From contig CM056740.1 of assembly GCA_029844215.1 (NCBI GenBank), positions 29,927,873-29,991,872 on the forward strand: a stretch of DNA of 64,000 nt, in the 5' to 3' direction. This document shows, one piece after another, positions 1 through 9,464 of this stretch. How positions within the stretch are numbered: the stretch's first letter is position 1; each line of letters starts with the position of its first letter. The notes beneath the pieces were generated by a model. That model had not been told where the DNA came from. It did not search any database and was given only the letters and a program-made list of their open reading frames with translations. Made by a program: the position numbers and the translations under genes. Source of the DNA: Przewalskia tangutica. Taxonomy: Eukaryota > Streptophyta > Magnoliopsida > Solanales > Solanaceae.

Positions 1-5
1 AAAGT

Positions 6-815
6 ATGGATTGCAAAGAGACGACCCTGTTACTAGCTAGGGATTTAGCAACCAGAGAGTATATTATGTACCGATTTATCGCGGGCCTTGATGATTATCT
101 AAGAAAGGGTTGTGCAAGAGTAGCTCTTCAGTCAGGCTTGAGCATGGCCTGCGTACGGGCTTATGCGCAGCAGGCCGAGAAACGTAGGGATCGACGGGTT
201 AACCAAGATCAGCAGAAGAGGGCCAGAACAGCAGGGTCCTTTGGTAACTTTCGAGGCGAATCGCCTCAGCAGCAGACTGGATATGCGCCTCCGCCAGTGC
301 AGAGTGGTCCTCCACAGGGTTCAGGACGTTCGGGGTACGCCGGAGTTGGTCAGAGCTCCAGGGCTTCTGGTTCACAGCTATACGTAAGTTCTAGCCAGCC
401 GGGTTCAGTTTTCCCTCAGTGTTCACAGTGTGGCAGGCGTCATCCCGAAGAATGTCGTCTTTTTGTTGGTGCTTGTTTTACCTGCGGCCGTCAGGGCCAT
501 GTGACGAAAGAATGTTCTAGTAGGAGGGATGCAAGTAGGAGGACTCAGCCTACCAGATCAGTTGTGAATTCAGTGGTTCGGAGGGGAAGGGGTGTTAGCA
601 AGAGGAGGCCACCCCCACCTCGGTGTGGCCGTTGTGGTAGGTGTCATTGTGGGGAGTGTCGTACTTCTTCGACAACTTGTTATGCTTGCGGCCAGCAGGG
701 CCATTTTGCGAGAAATTGTCCGACTAGAGATGGCGCAGATGTAGAGACTCAGCCTTCAGGATCAGTGGCTAGTTCATCACCTTCTCTAGCTATGCGCCCA
801 ACAGGGCAGGATTGA
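6..815 (+). pseudogene. gag: gag (capsid C-terminus plus nucleocapsid) of element G
   Basis: This is the Gag structural protein that packages element RNA into cytoplasmic particles. The 269-codon open frame is the C-terminal part; the methionine at position 6 is a chance start, because sister copies are already in mid-capsid here. The end of the capsid (GLDDYL...RVALQS, residues 27-43) is followed by a basic, Gln-rich linker. Two canonical CCHC knuckles follow: C157-C160-H165-C170 and C225-C228-H233-C238. Each is preceded by a shorter Cys/His cluster (C139-C142-H146-C150, and around C207-C220). The frame ends at a stop without running into protease. Homology is clear; function is doubtful because the N-terminal part is missing or broken. 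Confidence 0.85.
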
Positions 816-1420
816 TTAGAACGACAAAGAGGAGTGAAGCAGTAGATACAGGTATATCCTTAACCCTCTAGAGATTAGTATGTGTGATAAGATGAGTATA
901 TTTTAAGTGTTATGTTCAGATAGCATAGTGTTAGTTGTGATTAGAAATCATGGTTAGTTAAAAGGGTAAGATTTGGGGATAGGAAAATTGTGAGCCTTAG
1001 AATATTATACGTGGAGACCTTAGAGGCGAGGCCATCTTGAGTAAAAGATTTATTTTTTATGTTTGACCATTATCGGAGTGCATAGTATACGTGAGATATG
1101 TTTGAGTGATAAGTCCCTGAGTAGTGTGAAATAGGGTAGTTGAGCTAAGAAGACCACTAGGTTTTTTCGTGACTCGATGGTGAGATTGTTCCGGATCGGG
1201 AAACAAGAGCTTGGCGCGAAATGGGTCGGGTTGAGGCCAGATTGCGGGTCAACCCGCAGCCCGGTTTGAAGTAAGGAAAAATTGTGGTGGTCCCGCTTTG
1301 TGATAGGGTCACGAGGGTGTTAGGCCCAAGTTTAGTTAACCATCGTACGCGTTCGTGGATGCGTTCGACCAGTAGTCGGGCCGATGAGGTCAGCCCATCT
1401 TGTCTTTCAATCGAATCATT
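816..1420 (+). other. Shared non-coding internal block (copy in G)
   Basis: This stretch occupies the place where protease, RT and RNase H should be. No long frame resembles a pol domain. It is recognisably the same sequence as in C (25379-25945), D (50700-51284, minus) and E (59345-59969), with part also in B (37900-38060, minus). The best-kept core is around 1284-1370. That copies inserted at different sites share it shows it was already part of the elements that moved. Confidence 0.7.
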
Positions 1421-2135
1421 TACTCGGAGGTTATGCGAGATGTTATATATCGTGAAGGTTGTAAGGCGCACGGGTTCCTACTTTCACTTTATGACAGTGG
1501 AGCCGGTTTACGGCTATTTCTTTTTATGGAGGTTTTACCGTGCAAGGTTAGGAACTCAAAGTGAGTCTCGATGACGCATTCACCTCTTGGCGGTGTTTTG
1601 ATTTGAGGTATCTGTAAGGATTATTCGCCTCTTGTTGAGTAAGTATTATAATAGCTACCATTTCAAAGATTCTGATGTCGCCTTATGAAGCGGGTATGGC
1701 GTAAGGGTAGGTTGCGGTCGATTGGTTCGATGTTGGCAAGGTTGAGATAGTTGGTTCATACTTGATTCACAGATGTGGATAGGGTGAAGCCTATCCAGAG
1801 AGGTTATTGGCGGCTGAGTCAGCGTAAGTCGCACGGATAATCGGCGTCGACACTTGGAGTTCGAGTTGACGGTGGGTTTTCTTGAAGGTACCACCGGAAG
1901 GCGTGACGAGATTTGAGCGGGAAACTTAGCGAGGTACTTTGGCGTTTCGGATCATTTGGAGAATAGGCCGGGTTGCCTATAAGTTAGCTTTGCCGTCCGA
2001 CGTAGAGGCAAGACGTCCGGTCTTTCATGTTGCTATGTTCGGAAAAGTATCGGAGATCCATCCAGAGTGTTCCCAGTTAATGATGACCAAGTTGGAGATA
2101 GTAACCCCGAGATTTTGGAAACGGAAGCAATAACA
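1421..2135 (+). pseudogene. pol: Integrase C-terminal remnant of element G
   Basis: Several frames together match the end of a gypsy integrase. The segment near 1430-1560 corresponds to the integrase core between the second and third acidic residues. The sequence around 1675-1690 encodes the SPYEA motif, and 1939-2133 encodes the GRVAYKLALPSD segment of the C-terminal domain. Frames change several times and the H2C2 zinc domain is missing, so no integrase can be made. The chromodomain-like tail seen in element A is not recognisable here. Confidence 0.75.
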
Positions 2136-2398
2136 GAAAGGTGGTAAGTTTATTTAGGAAGTGTTCGAGTGTTCGAGGAGGGTACGACGAGTAAGAGAAT
2201 AGAAGTGATCATTACTTTTGTGAAGTAAAGGTGCGAAGGGAATATCTTTTAGACCTTGGGTGGGAGCTTTTGTGATGCTAGAGGTGATTCCTTATGGACT
2301 TGGATTTAAGTATTTGCGCGTGTTGTATTATGGCCATGTGTGGCATTTGCAAACTGTTTAAGTTATGAGGAACTTTATCGTTATCTGTCTTGGGAAGG

Positions 2399-2433
2399 AA
2401 CATTCGGGACGAATGTTTCTAAGGAGGGGAGAA
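2399..2433 (+). promoter_or_regulatory. Polypurine tract with upstream stem-loop (G)
   Basis: The purine run AAGGAGGGGAGAA (2421-2433) abuts the 3' LTR and would prime plus-strand DNA synthesis. Three bases upstream, AACATTCG (2399-2406) and CGAATGTT (2410-2417) form a perfect 8-bp stem with a 3-nt loop. The same hairpin precedes the tract in I, A, C, B and D. Confidence 0.8.
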
Positions 2434-2925
2434 TGTTATACCCGTATTTCCAGAGTATGTATGTGAGGACGTACGTACATTTGTACAAACCCTAATTAGG
2501 TTAAGGAAGAAATTGTGAACTTTCAACGGAAAAGATTCCGAACCTTGTGAAGGAAATTCTACGTTTTTAATATTTTAACCGATTACGGATTTTTCTGAGA
2601 GACGAAATATTTTGGACCAATAGGAGGGCGACATGTGTCACCCTTAGTTGGCATGGGTTGGACGAAAATGTTGGCCAAGTGGACATGGTGAAGTGGTCAA
2701 AGTCTTGGAAGATATTTTCTTTTGGTGAGTGGGAGTAGGTATTTGGACGTTTTTTGGTGCCTAGTGGAAGGCCACATGGCTCATTGTTGTGGGGGACATA
2801 TGTCCCAAGGTTGTGGTGGACATATGTCCCAACATTGTGGTGGACACTTGGTTGGAAGACCTCATTCTTCACATGGATCCAAATCTTCACCCTCCATTTG
2901 TTTTAATCTAGACCATTGGTGGTTC

Positions 2926-2933
2926 TATAAATA
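2926..2933 (+). promoter_or_regulatory. TATA box of the G 3' LTR
   Basis: TATAAATA sits in the same context (CTATAAATACCCCC followed by a C-rich run) in the E and F LTRs and, on the minus strand, in D. This fits an RNA polymerase II core promoter starting the element RNA. No transcript evidence is available. Confidence 0.5.
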
Positions 2934-4013
2934 CCCCCCCCCCCTTGTGCAAGACTTCTTCATCACTTGAACAATTTCCAAGTCTCAAAATCCCTCTCCC
3001 CATTTGAGAAGATCTCGTCCAAACACCCCCCCCCCTTCCTAGTAGCTCTCGCCGAAACTCCCCCCCCTCTTGATAGCTCTCGTCCCACACCCCTCTCACT
3101 TAACCAAACTTTGTCCAAAAAATTCCTAAACTCTTAAGTGTTCTTCCTTAGTGTATTAGGAAGATTGTTAACCAAAAGTTAGAAAAGATTTCACACCCTA
3201 GCCCCTAAAGCCTCACCTTGGTCGAGAGTTGTGAGGACAAGAACCTTAGTGTTCTTCACTTGTTTAGGTTGGTTCTTAAAGAGGAGTTGGTTAGGAGCGT
3301 ATAAGGGTTGCTTGGAGCGGGTTGGAGCGCACGGAGTAGGAGCTAAACGTTGCTCAGGATCGACATTAAAACTTGGATAATTTTGGGCTTATCGAGGTAA
3401 TTAATCCTGTCCTTCTATTGTAATTGGAGGTTACATACTATAGTAGTATAAAAATGAGTATAATATATAGAAGGATATTAAAGAAGAGAATTGAACTGTA
3501 ATTACATAGAATTTGTATTTCTGAGACTTGTGTGGTTTGACGGGTAGGGAAGTGCTGCCCAATTTTCCGTAGAATTAAGAACCTTCTGCTTAGAATATTC
3601 TACAGAGTAGTCTAGACGTTGATAGACGTATTTGACTATTATAGGTTGATACTCTGCGCGCGACATATTCGACTTGGCAGGTGGATTTCGCCGAGGAGGT
3701 ATGTGATTCTTCCTATCCTCTTGAGCATGATATTTTTAAAGAATATATATAGTACGGTAGACGTACGTGTGTTAACTGAACGTGGTTTTACTTCGATGTC
3801 TTTTGACTTGAGTTTTAAATAATAAGAATCTTGAAGTATTTCAAAAGAATTAAGAATCGTTTTTGAAAGAAGAGTAATACTTGGTTTTAAAAGCTTAAGA
3901 GTTATACTAGCTTTATGGGAAGTTAGGTATAACGACTTAAGAGAGATAAAAGGAACGGTTTACTTAATTGTTTATGAAAGCCTTGTATTGATTTCGGAAA
4001 AGGGAAAAGAACA

Positions 4014-4210
4014 TCGAACAAACCACTGCAGCGCTAATAAAGGAAAATGTATTGACTAATTAATTATTATTAAAACCAGTAGAAACCTCTATCTGCATAG
4101 AAGCTAAGATAAGACAAAATTGTATTACATTTCCTAGATCATGGCTGCTTTAATAAGATTGTTATAAACAAGAATAACTACTCACACATAAGGTATATGC
4201 TACTCAATTG
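4014..4210 (+). repeat. Highly conserved LTR module (copy 1)
   Basis: A block of about 200 bp starting CGAACAAACCACTGCAGCG. It is nearly unchanged in both C LTRs (23290-23487, 28799-28996), recognisable in F (61920-62105), and decayed in fragment L (17515-17690, minus). The flanking LTR sequence is visibly less alike, and the D LTRs lack the block at the matching place. Possibilities are an old insertion carried by one LTR lineage or a functionally constrained region. I see no terminal inverted repeats. Confidence 0.6.
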
Positions 4211-4734
4211 CTTTAATAAGATCATTAATAAACAAGTTTTGATTCTCTAAAAATTTCAAAGTAAGGACTTGTTTTATAAAAAAAAAAGACTTGAAAATTT
4301 GAAGTGTTTTCGTTTAAAAAGGAAGGCATGCTTTTGTCTTAAGTTGGTTCAAAAAGAAGGTAGGGAAATTGTTTTGGTTTACTTAAAAAGATAGTCACTC
4401 TATTTTGATACTACGGGTATCGTGTGACTTTTTGTGAAAGAAACGGATCTTTTTAAAGAGTTAATATATGAAGTACTTTGGGGATAAAAACCCGAACTTG
4501 TTGACATAAAATAGAAAGTACCTTGTGTGAATAACTTGACTATGTTGGTTTGTGATAGCCTTGTAATACTTTCTTGTTGGTTTGATAAGTAAACATGTTA
4601 TGATGCTACGTGTGTTAGTATCTTGTAACGTTTGTGTAAAGGGGGTTCCCTTGTTGTGCTTATGTTGTTTAACGATAAGCCGTTATGTTAGTATTGTACC
4701 ACTCACCTCTTGACATGTTATACCGGGGGTTAAG

Positions 4735-4945
4735 CTGCCCTCCGATGCGAGGGATGCCTCATGCGGGTCCAGGGGACCTATGCGGAGCTACGAGAGTTCC
4801 AGGTTAGTGTGCGAGGAATACCTCATGCGGTCTATGAGGCCATGCGGGCTACGAGAGTCCAGGACGATGCCGAGGAGTAGCTACCCTCGATGCGGGGAAT
4901 ACCTCATGCGGGCCTAGGTGGCCTATGCGGACTGCGGGAGTCCAG
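4735..4945 (+). repeat. GC-rich degenerate tandem repeat in the G LTR
   Basis: Three units of about 64-80 bp each contain a copy of GCGAGG(A/G)ATACCTCATGCGG and a GAGAGT(T)CCAGG-like string (near 4747, 4811 and 4891). Equivalent arrays lie in F (62600-62835) and, on the minus strand, in D (47160-47400, 53520-53760). Confidence 0.65.
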
Positions 4946-5797
4946 GATTAGACGTGCACATTGATACTGAGGGCGAGTGGCCAGCTTCGATCATGTGGCG
5001 CGGTCTAGAAAGACCTCGTGATACAGTTTTATAGCATTGTTGGTACTGTGGGTTTTAGTAGTCGGCTATGCCTTCGTACTTACCCCGTACGATTTTATTT
5101 TGACACAGGTGGGACCTGGTGTTCATGTGTATTCCTTGGTGCTTTTATATCATGGACTGCCGGCAGTGAGGAAGGAATTCCACGGGCATGATTGATATTG
5201 TGGGCATGAGACCCATGGTTATATTGAGTGATGACTTCAAGGGCATGAGTCCCTGACTTGACATGACTGCTTACATATTGTGTATCGAAAATTGGTTATC
5301 ATATATGTCTTCTGTTTTATATAGACTATTATGATTTCATTTACGATATTTTCGTTTCACATACTTGGTACTGTTGATCGACCTCCGGGCTGCGTTCATG
5401 CCGCAGGTAGAGGTGCACCAGTTGTTGATCCTCGCTCATAGGGTCACAGTTCAGCATTTTGGGAAGCTCCGTTTCTCCGGAGGCTTATTTGTGGTATAGT
5501 CCCCTTGCCGTTGTAGGTACTTACATTCAGGGGTATGGCGGGGCCCTGTCCCGTCGTTGTTGTTATTATATTCGTAGAGTGCAGTAATCTTGGTGTGGCG
5601 TAGTTTGTAAAAGGGATGTAACTGTTCGGGTTTAAGTTCTATTTATATATGCCGAAAGGCAACTTTTCTCAGATAAACTGTTTATCACTTCATATTGTTT
5701 CATGTCTTGTTTTTATATTCCGCTGGTTACTCTGATGTATGTCTACTTTGGTGCCCGGGTAAGGCACCAGTCACGGACCCGGGTTCGGGTCGTGACA

Positions 5798-6029
5798 AAA
5801 TCAAAGTCTCATAATCTTTAAAGGAATCAAACCTCATAACTTTGAAAATCAAGTCTCATAACTTTAAATCAAAGTCTCATAATCTTTAAAGGAATCAAAT
5901 CTCATAACTTTGAAAATGAAGTCTCATAACTTTAAATCAAAGTCTCATAATCTTTAAAGGAATCAAATCTCATAACTTTGAAAATGAAGTCTCATAACTT
6001 TAAATCAAAGTCTCATAATCTTTAAAGGA
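5798..6029. repeat. 68-bp tandem array, 3.4 copies
   Basis: Unit starts are at 5798, 5866, 5934 and 6002 (last copy partial). Each unit is two related half-units built on TCTCATAA(T/C)TTT. It is part of the LTR of I and begins exactly at the border of G, so G inserted inside the array or at its edge. Confidence 0.9.
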
Positions 6030-6692
6030 AATACTTTCAAAATAAATATTCATTAATGTAGTAACTTTGCAAGGTCAACTAGACTCCACTACTTCCTAAC
6101 GACTCTTACCAACATCCCCCATAAGACTTGGTAAGAACTTAGGAATATTCTAGACATTTTTTAGCCTAAAATCTATCACGTGAATACTTCCTAATTACAA
6201 GGAAAGTACTTCAAGAAGGCAAGTCACGTATACTCCAAATAACAAGGCAAGTATACTTCAAACAACAAGTCATGTATATACTCCCAACCACAAGGAAGTA
6301 TACTCAAATAACAAATCATGTATACTCCTAACAACAAGGCAAGTATACCATAAAAATACTCATGTCTTAGAGAAGAGGAAGTTCACATACCTCGCGACGA
6401 CTAACCATTTCGACACGTAGCAAAACGCTCCAAGTACTTCAACTTCATCTGCTATTCCTTAAGCCAAGTAGACCATGCTACACGTAGTACTTCAACCTAA
6501 AAATGGACATAGTACTTCTATCAATATCTTACTTTCTAGTATAAGACTTATACCAAATAATGCCCTCTAATTCTACGGAAATTTGGCCAGCACTTCCTTT
6601 GTTTCTACTTACTTTTCCACCTTTTCCAAGGTCCGTATTTCCATAACCAACAAGCCACATTTAAGGCGCAACCAACAGTTAGCCAAAGGGGA

Positions 6693-6716
6693 TTACACGT
6701 CTAATTGGACGTGTAA
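6693..6716. repeat. ACGT inverted repeat in LTR I
   Basis: TTACACGTC and GACGTGTAA form a 9-bp perfect inverted repeat with a 6-nt spacer. The same structure, with changed loop sequence, lies in the A, C, D and E LTRs (19964-19986, 22652-22673, 28151-28172, 54870-54891, 46464-46485). Confidence 0.7.
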
Positions 6717-7174
6717 AATTCTGCCCCATAATCTAAACAAAACAGTCCATAATATACCAACATTTTTAGGGCCATTCTCGGCCAACATCACTTTAAATCC
6801 AAATCCAAATCCATTTTCCTTAATTCCTTTTTACTACAACTCAAGTTCCAACATGTAATTCTCTAAACGTCCCAAAATTCAAAATAATATAATATATGTG
6901 AGAAATGGGACTTTCTTCAGTGAGGGCATTTGAAAGGCGAGATTACGTGTAGTTCGAAACCTTGGCTGCAAGCAAGTGTATCGATACTTAGGTGTCTGAG
7001 GTACCATTTGAAACTATAAGAATTACCCAGAAGTCAGTCTCGGTTAGACTGGAAGTAAATAACGGAATTCCTAAGCACAATACTAATTGTTGGTATCAAC
7101 TGAAGTCAGAACGTGATGTTGTCTTTCCACTTTTTCAAAAAAAAAACAACAAAATGCATATTGCATAAAATTCT

Positions 7175-7445
7175 TATTTTTTGCATCACGAACTACGTCT
7201 TGACCTGATTCCCTCAGCGGGATACGTAGGCGGCCACATTGGTTTCGGTCTCATTTTTTGAAAATTGTACAATCATTTTTTGCATCACGAACTACGTCTT
7301 GACCTGATTCCCTCAATGGATACGTGGCGGCTACATCGCTTTCACCATTTTTGAAAATTGTATAATTATTTTTTGCATCACGAACTACGTCTGGACCTGA
7401 TTCCCACAGCGGGATACGTAGGCGGCCTAAGTCGGCTTCGGTCAC
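7175..7445. repeat. 93-99-bp tandem repeat, about 2.8 copies (H)
   Basis: Each unit has TTTTTTGCATCACGAACTAC followed by a CTGATTCCC...GGATACGT string and a TTTGAAAATTGTA tail. Copies of GCATCACG start at 7183, 7282 and 7375. It lies at the start of the array-rich 3' region of H. A minus-strand open frame here (7251-7445) is a by-product of the repeat. Confidence 0.8.
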
Positions 7446-7529
7446 ACCATTAGAAATCTTCCCATTGGCTCGCGTGCGACAGAATACATTTGATTATTCC
7501 GAAAAGAGATATGAGAAATTTCTGCCAGG

Positions 7530-7960
7530 GTTAAGTCCGTGCAGATACTAGCATTCAGCAAACATTCGCAGCATCCAACAAGTCCGTGCAGAGACTACAT
7601 CAGTAATCGCAGCATTCAGCAAGCATTCACAGCATCCAGCAAGTCCGTGCAGAGACTACATCAGCAATCGCAGCATTCAGCAAGCATTCGCAACATCCAG
7701 CAAGTCCTTGCAGAGACTACATCAGCAATCGCAGCATTCAGCAAGCATTCGTAGCATCCAGCAAGTCCGTGCAGAGACTACATAAGCATTCGCAACATCC
7801 AAAGAAGCATTCGCAGATCCAAAGAAGTTCGTGCAGACTACATCGCAATCGCAAAGAATCAACCAAAGATTCACAACATTCAGCAAGTCCGTGCAGAGAC
7901 TACATCAGCACTCGCAACATTCATCAAGCATTCACAACATTCAACACGTCCGTGCAAAGA
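7530..7960. repeat. 61-bp tandem repeat, about 7 copies (H)
   Basis: Repeated strings are AAGTCCGTGCAGAGACTACA and GCATTCAGCAAGCATTCGCA, at near 61-bp spacing to about 7780 and then with truncated or shifted units. The overlapping short open frames (7539-7754 and others) reflect the repeat and are not genes. Confidence 0.85.
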
Positions 7961-8261
7961 TGAAACCTCAGCATTTGCAGCATCACATCAATACAACCAC
8001 CATCACGTTTTACAGGATAACATTTCTACTCATACAATTACACTACTTATAAATTCATGCGTTATCATTTTTGTCTTAACAGTTATGCACTAACCTTTTG
8101 CTTAAGTCTGAGCATGCAAGCGTCAAGAGCCAAAGATACAAAGTTGACGCGAATCAACCACTCCTTTCCTAAAACTCACAAGTTTTCTTTGAGTGCAGGA
8201 TCTTTATATCAGCAAAGGCGGGAGCACGACAATAAGTCCATGCGAGTTACAAACGCACAAC

Positions 8262-9088
8262 GTCTATGCAATGACGTTATCTCAATACAGGCGAGTCACA
8301 AAGTAGGTACGTCCATAAAACGACACCATTTCATTCTAAGCCTATGCAACGACTTCATCATGTTTCGTCTATACAACGACGAGCATTTGCATCGCGTCTA
8401 TGCAACGACGCCATTTCATGTAAGTCTATGCAACGGCTTCATCTATGTTTCGTCTATGCAACGACGAGCATCTGCATCCGCGTCTATGCAACGACGTCAT
8501 ATCGTCTAAGCCTATGCAACGGCTTCATGATGTTTCGTCTATACAACGACGAGCATCTGCATCGCGTCTATGCAACGATGTCATTTCATGTAAGCCTATG
8601 CAACGACTTCATCTATGTTTCGTTTATGCAACGACGAGCATCTGCATCCCGTCTATGCAACGACGTCATATCTTCTAAGCCTATGCAACGGCTTCATCTA
8701 TGTTTCGTCTATGCAACGACGAGCATCTGCATCGCGTCTATGCAACGACGCCATCTTCTAAGCCTATGCAACGGCTTCATCATGTTTCGTCTATGCAATA
8801 ACGAGCATCTGCATCGCGTCTATGCAACGACGCCATCTTCTAAGCCTATGCAACGGCTTCATCATGCTTCGCCTATGCAACGACGAACATGTGCATCGCG
8901 TCTATGCAACGACGCCATATCTTCTAAGCCTATGCAACGGCTTCATCATGTTTCGCCTATGCAACGACGAGCATCTGCATCGCGTCTATGCAACGACGTC
9001 ATTTCATAAAAACATATGCAACGGCTTCATCTATGTTTCGTCTATGCAACGACGAGCATCTGCATTGCATCTATGCAACGACGTCATC
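8262..9088. repeat. 85-bp tandem repeat, about 10 copies (H)
   Basis: Each 85-bp unit contains three degenerate copies of a roughly 28-bp subunit built on CTATGCAACGACG, so this is a higher-order repeat. The adjacent units around 8365 and 8449 show the spacing. Apparent 124-221-codon frames here are translations of the repeat. It could be a young satellite seed. Confidence 0.85.
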
Positions 9089-9133
9089 AACATCTACAAA
9101 CACCCTGTCTTTTACAACACCACATCGCAGCAA

Positions 9134-9319
9134 CCCAGTGTCAATCATAATTTGACACTGGGACAAATTTTGAATCTGCGTCGACATTGTCTTTAATTTT
9201 GCAGCATCACAGCAGCCCAGTGTCATCATGATTCGACACTGGGACAATTTTGAATCGACATCTGCCTGCTTTTATTTTGGCATCACAATGACCCAGTGTC
9301 ATCATAATTCGACACAGGG
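9134..9319. repeat. Three tandem hairpin units (H)
   Basis: CCCAGTGTC and GACACTGGG are paired across a short spacer at 9134-9162 and 9216-9243. A third copy at 9292-9319 has one arm mismatch (GACACAGGG). The spacing is 76-82 bp. They end about 130 bp before the polypurine tract and could fold as RNA stem-loops in the 3' region. Confidence 0.85.
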
Positions 9320-9450
9320 ACAAAAAATTTGAATCTACATCAGCTTTTTGCCCATTCATTTTCTTGATCTTTGTTTTAATTTTGACGACGGGGATAAAAT
9401 TGGCTACAAGTCAACGTCTTTGTCCGAAAACTCTTTCATCATTTTCGGTC

Positions 9451-9464
9451 AAAGAGGGACAAGC
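9451..9464 (+). other. Polypurine tract of H
   Basis: AAAGAGGGACAAGC abuts the first TG of the LTR. It is purine-rich and in the position expected of the plus-strand primer, which identifies the following LTR as the 3' copy. Confidence 0.65.

Larger units (their letters stand above)
1..5797 (+). mobile_element. Element G: 3' part of a Ty3/gypsy (Tekay/Del-like) LTR retrotransposon
   Basis: The order is gag, a non-coding block, integrase remnants, polypurine tract and 3' LTR, all on the plus strand. The 5' LTR and the start of gag lie left of the window. No protease, RT or RNase H remains between gag and integrase, the same gap seen in C, D and E, so this looks like a gag-only non-autonomous copy. 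It sits inside the minus-strand LTR of element I: the 68-bp array of that LTR starts directly at the right border. The putative right target-site copy is AAATC (5798-5802); its left partner is outside the window. Confidence 0.85.
2434..5797 (+). mobile_element. 3' LTR of element G (3364 bp)
   Basis: It begins TGTTATACCCGTATTTCC directly after the polypurine tract and ends GGTTCGGGTCGTGACA, giving TG...CA termini. Order inside: a U3 with a decayed G-box (CATGTG near 2632), a TATA box, a C-rich tract, the conserved AGTGCTGCCCAATTTTCC motif near 3550, the 197-bp LTR module (4014-4210), a GC-rich tandem array (4735-4945) and the U5-side end. Open frames inside it (for example 2722-2970 and 3619-3822) are chance. 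Confidence 0.9.
5798..6892 (-). mobile_element. 3' LTR of element I, first piece (middle of the LTR)
   Basis: On the minus strand this matches the central LTR region of the family: the conserved GGCCAGCACTTCC motif near 6570, the ACGT inverted repeat at 6693-6716 and the flanks of both. Its left end is cut by G, and its right end by H at about 6892. The rest of the same LTR resumes at 11955. The first part of the LTR lies beyond G, outside the window. Confidence 0.75.

Noticed and set aside
2722..3099. Frames in the G LTR, including a Gly/His/Cys-rich 82-codon frame
   Set aside because: They arise from the repeated GTGGGGGACATATGTCCCA-like and C-tract sequence of U3; sister LTRs do not keep the frames.
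8057..9196. Overlapping plus-strand frames of 124-221 codons
   Set aside because: Translations of the 85-bp tandem array in the 3' region of H; repeated MQRRASASRLCND-like strings only, no protein family.
7530..9319. Possible CRISPR array
   Set aside because: The repeats are contiguous without unique spacers, the context is a plant retrotransposon and no cas gene exists.
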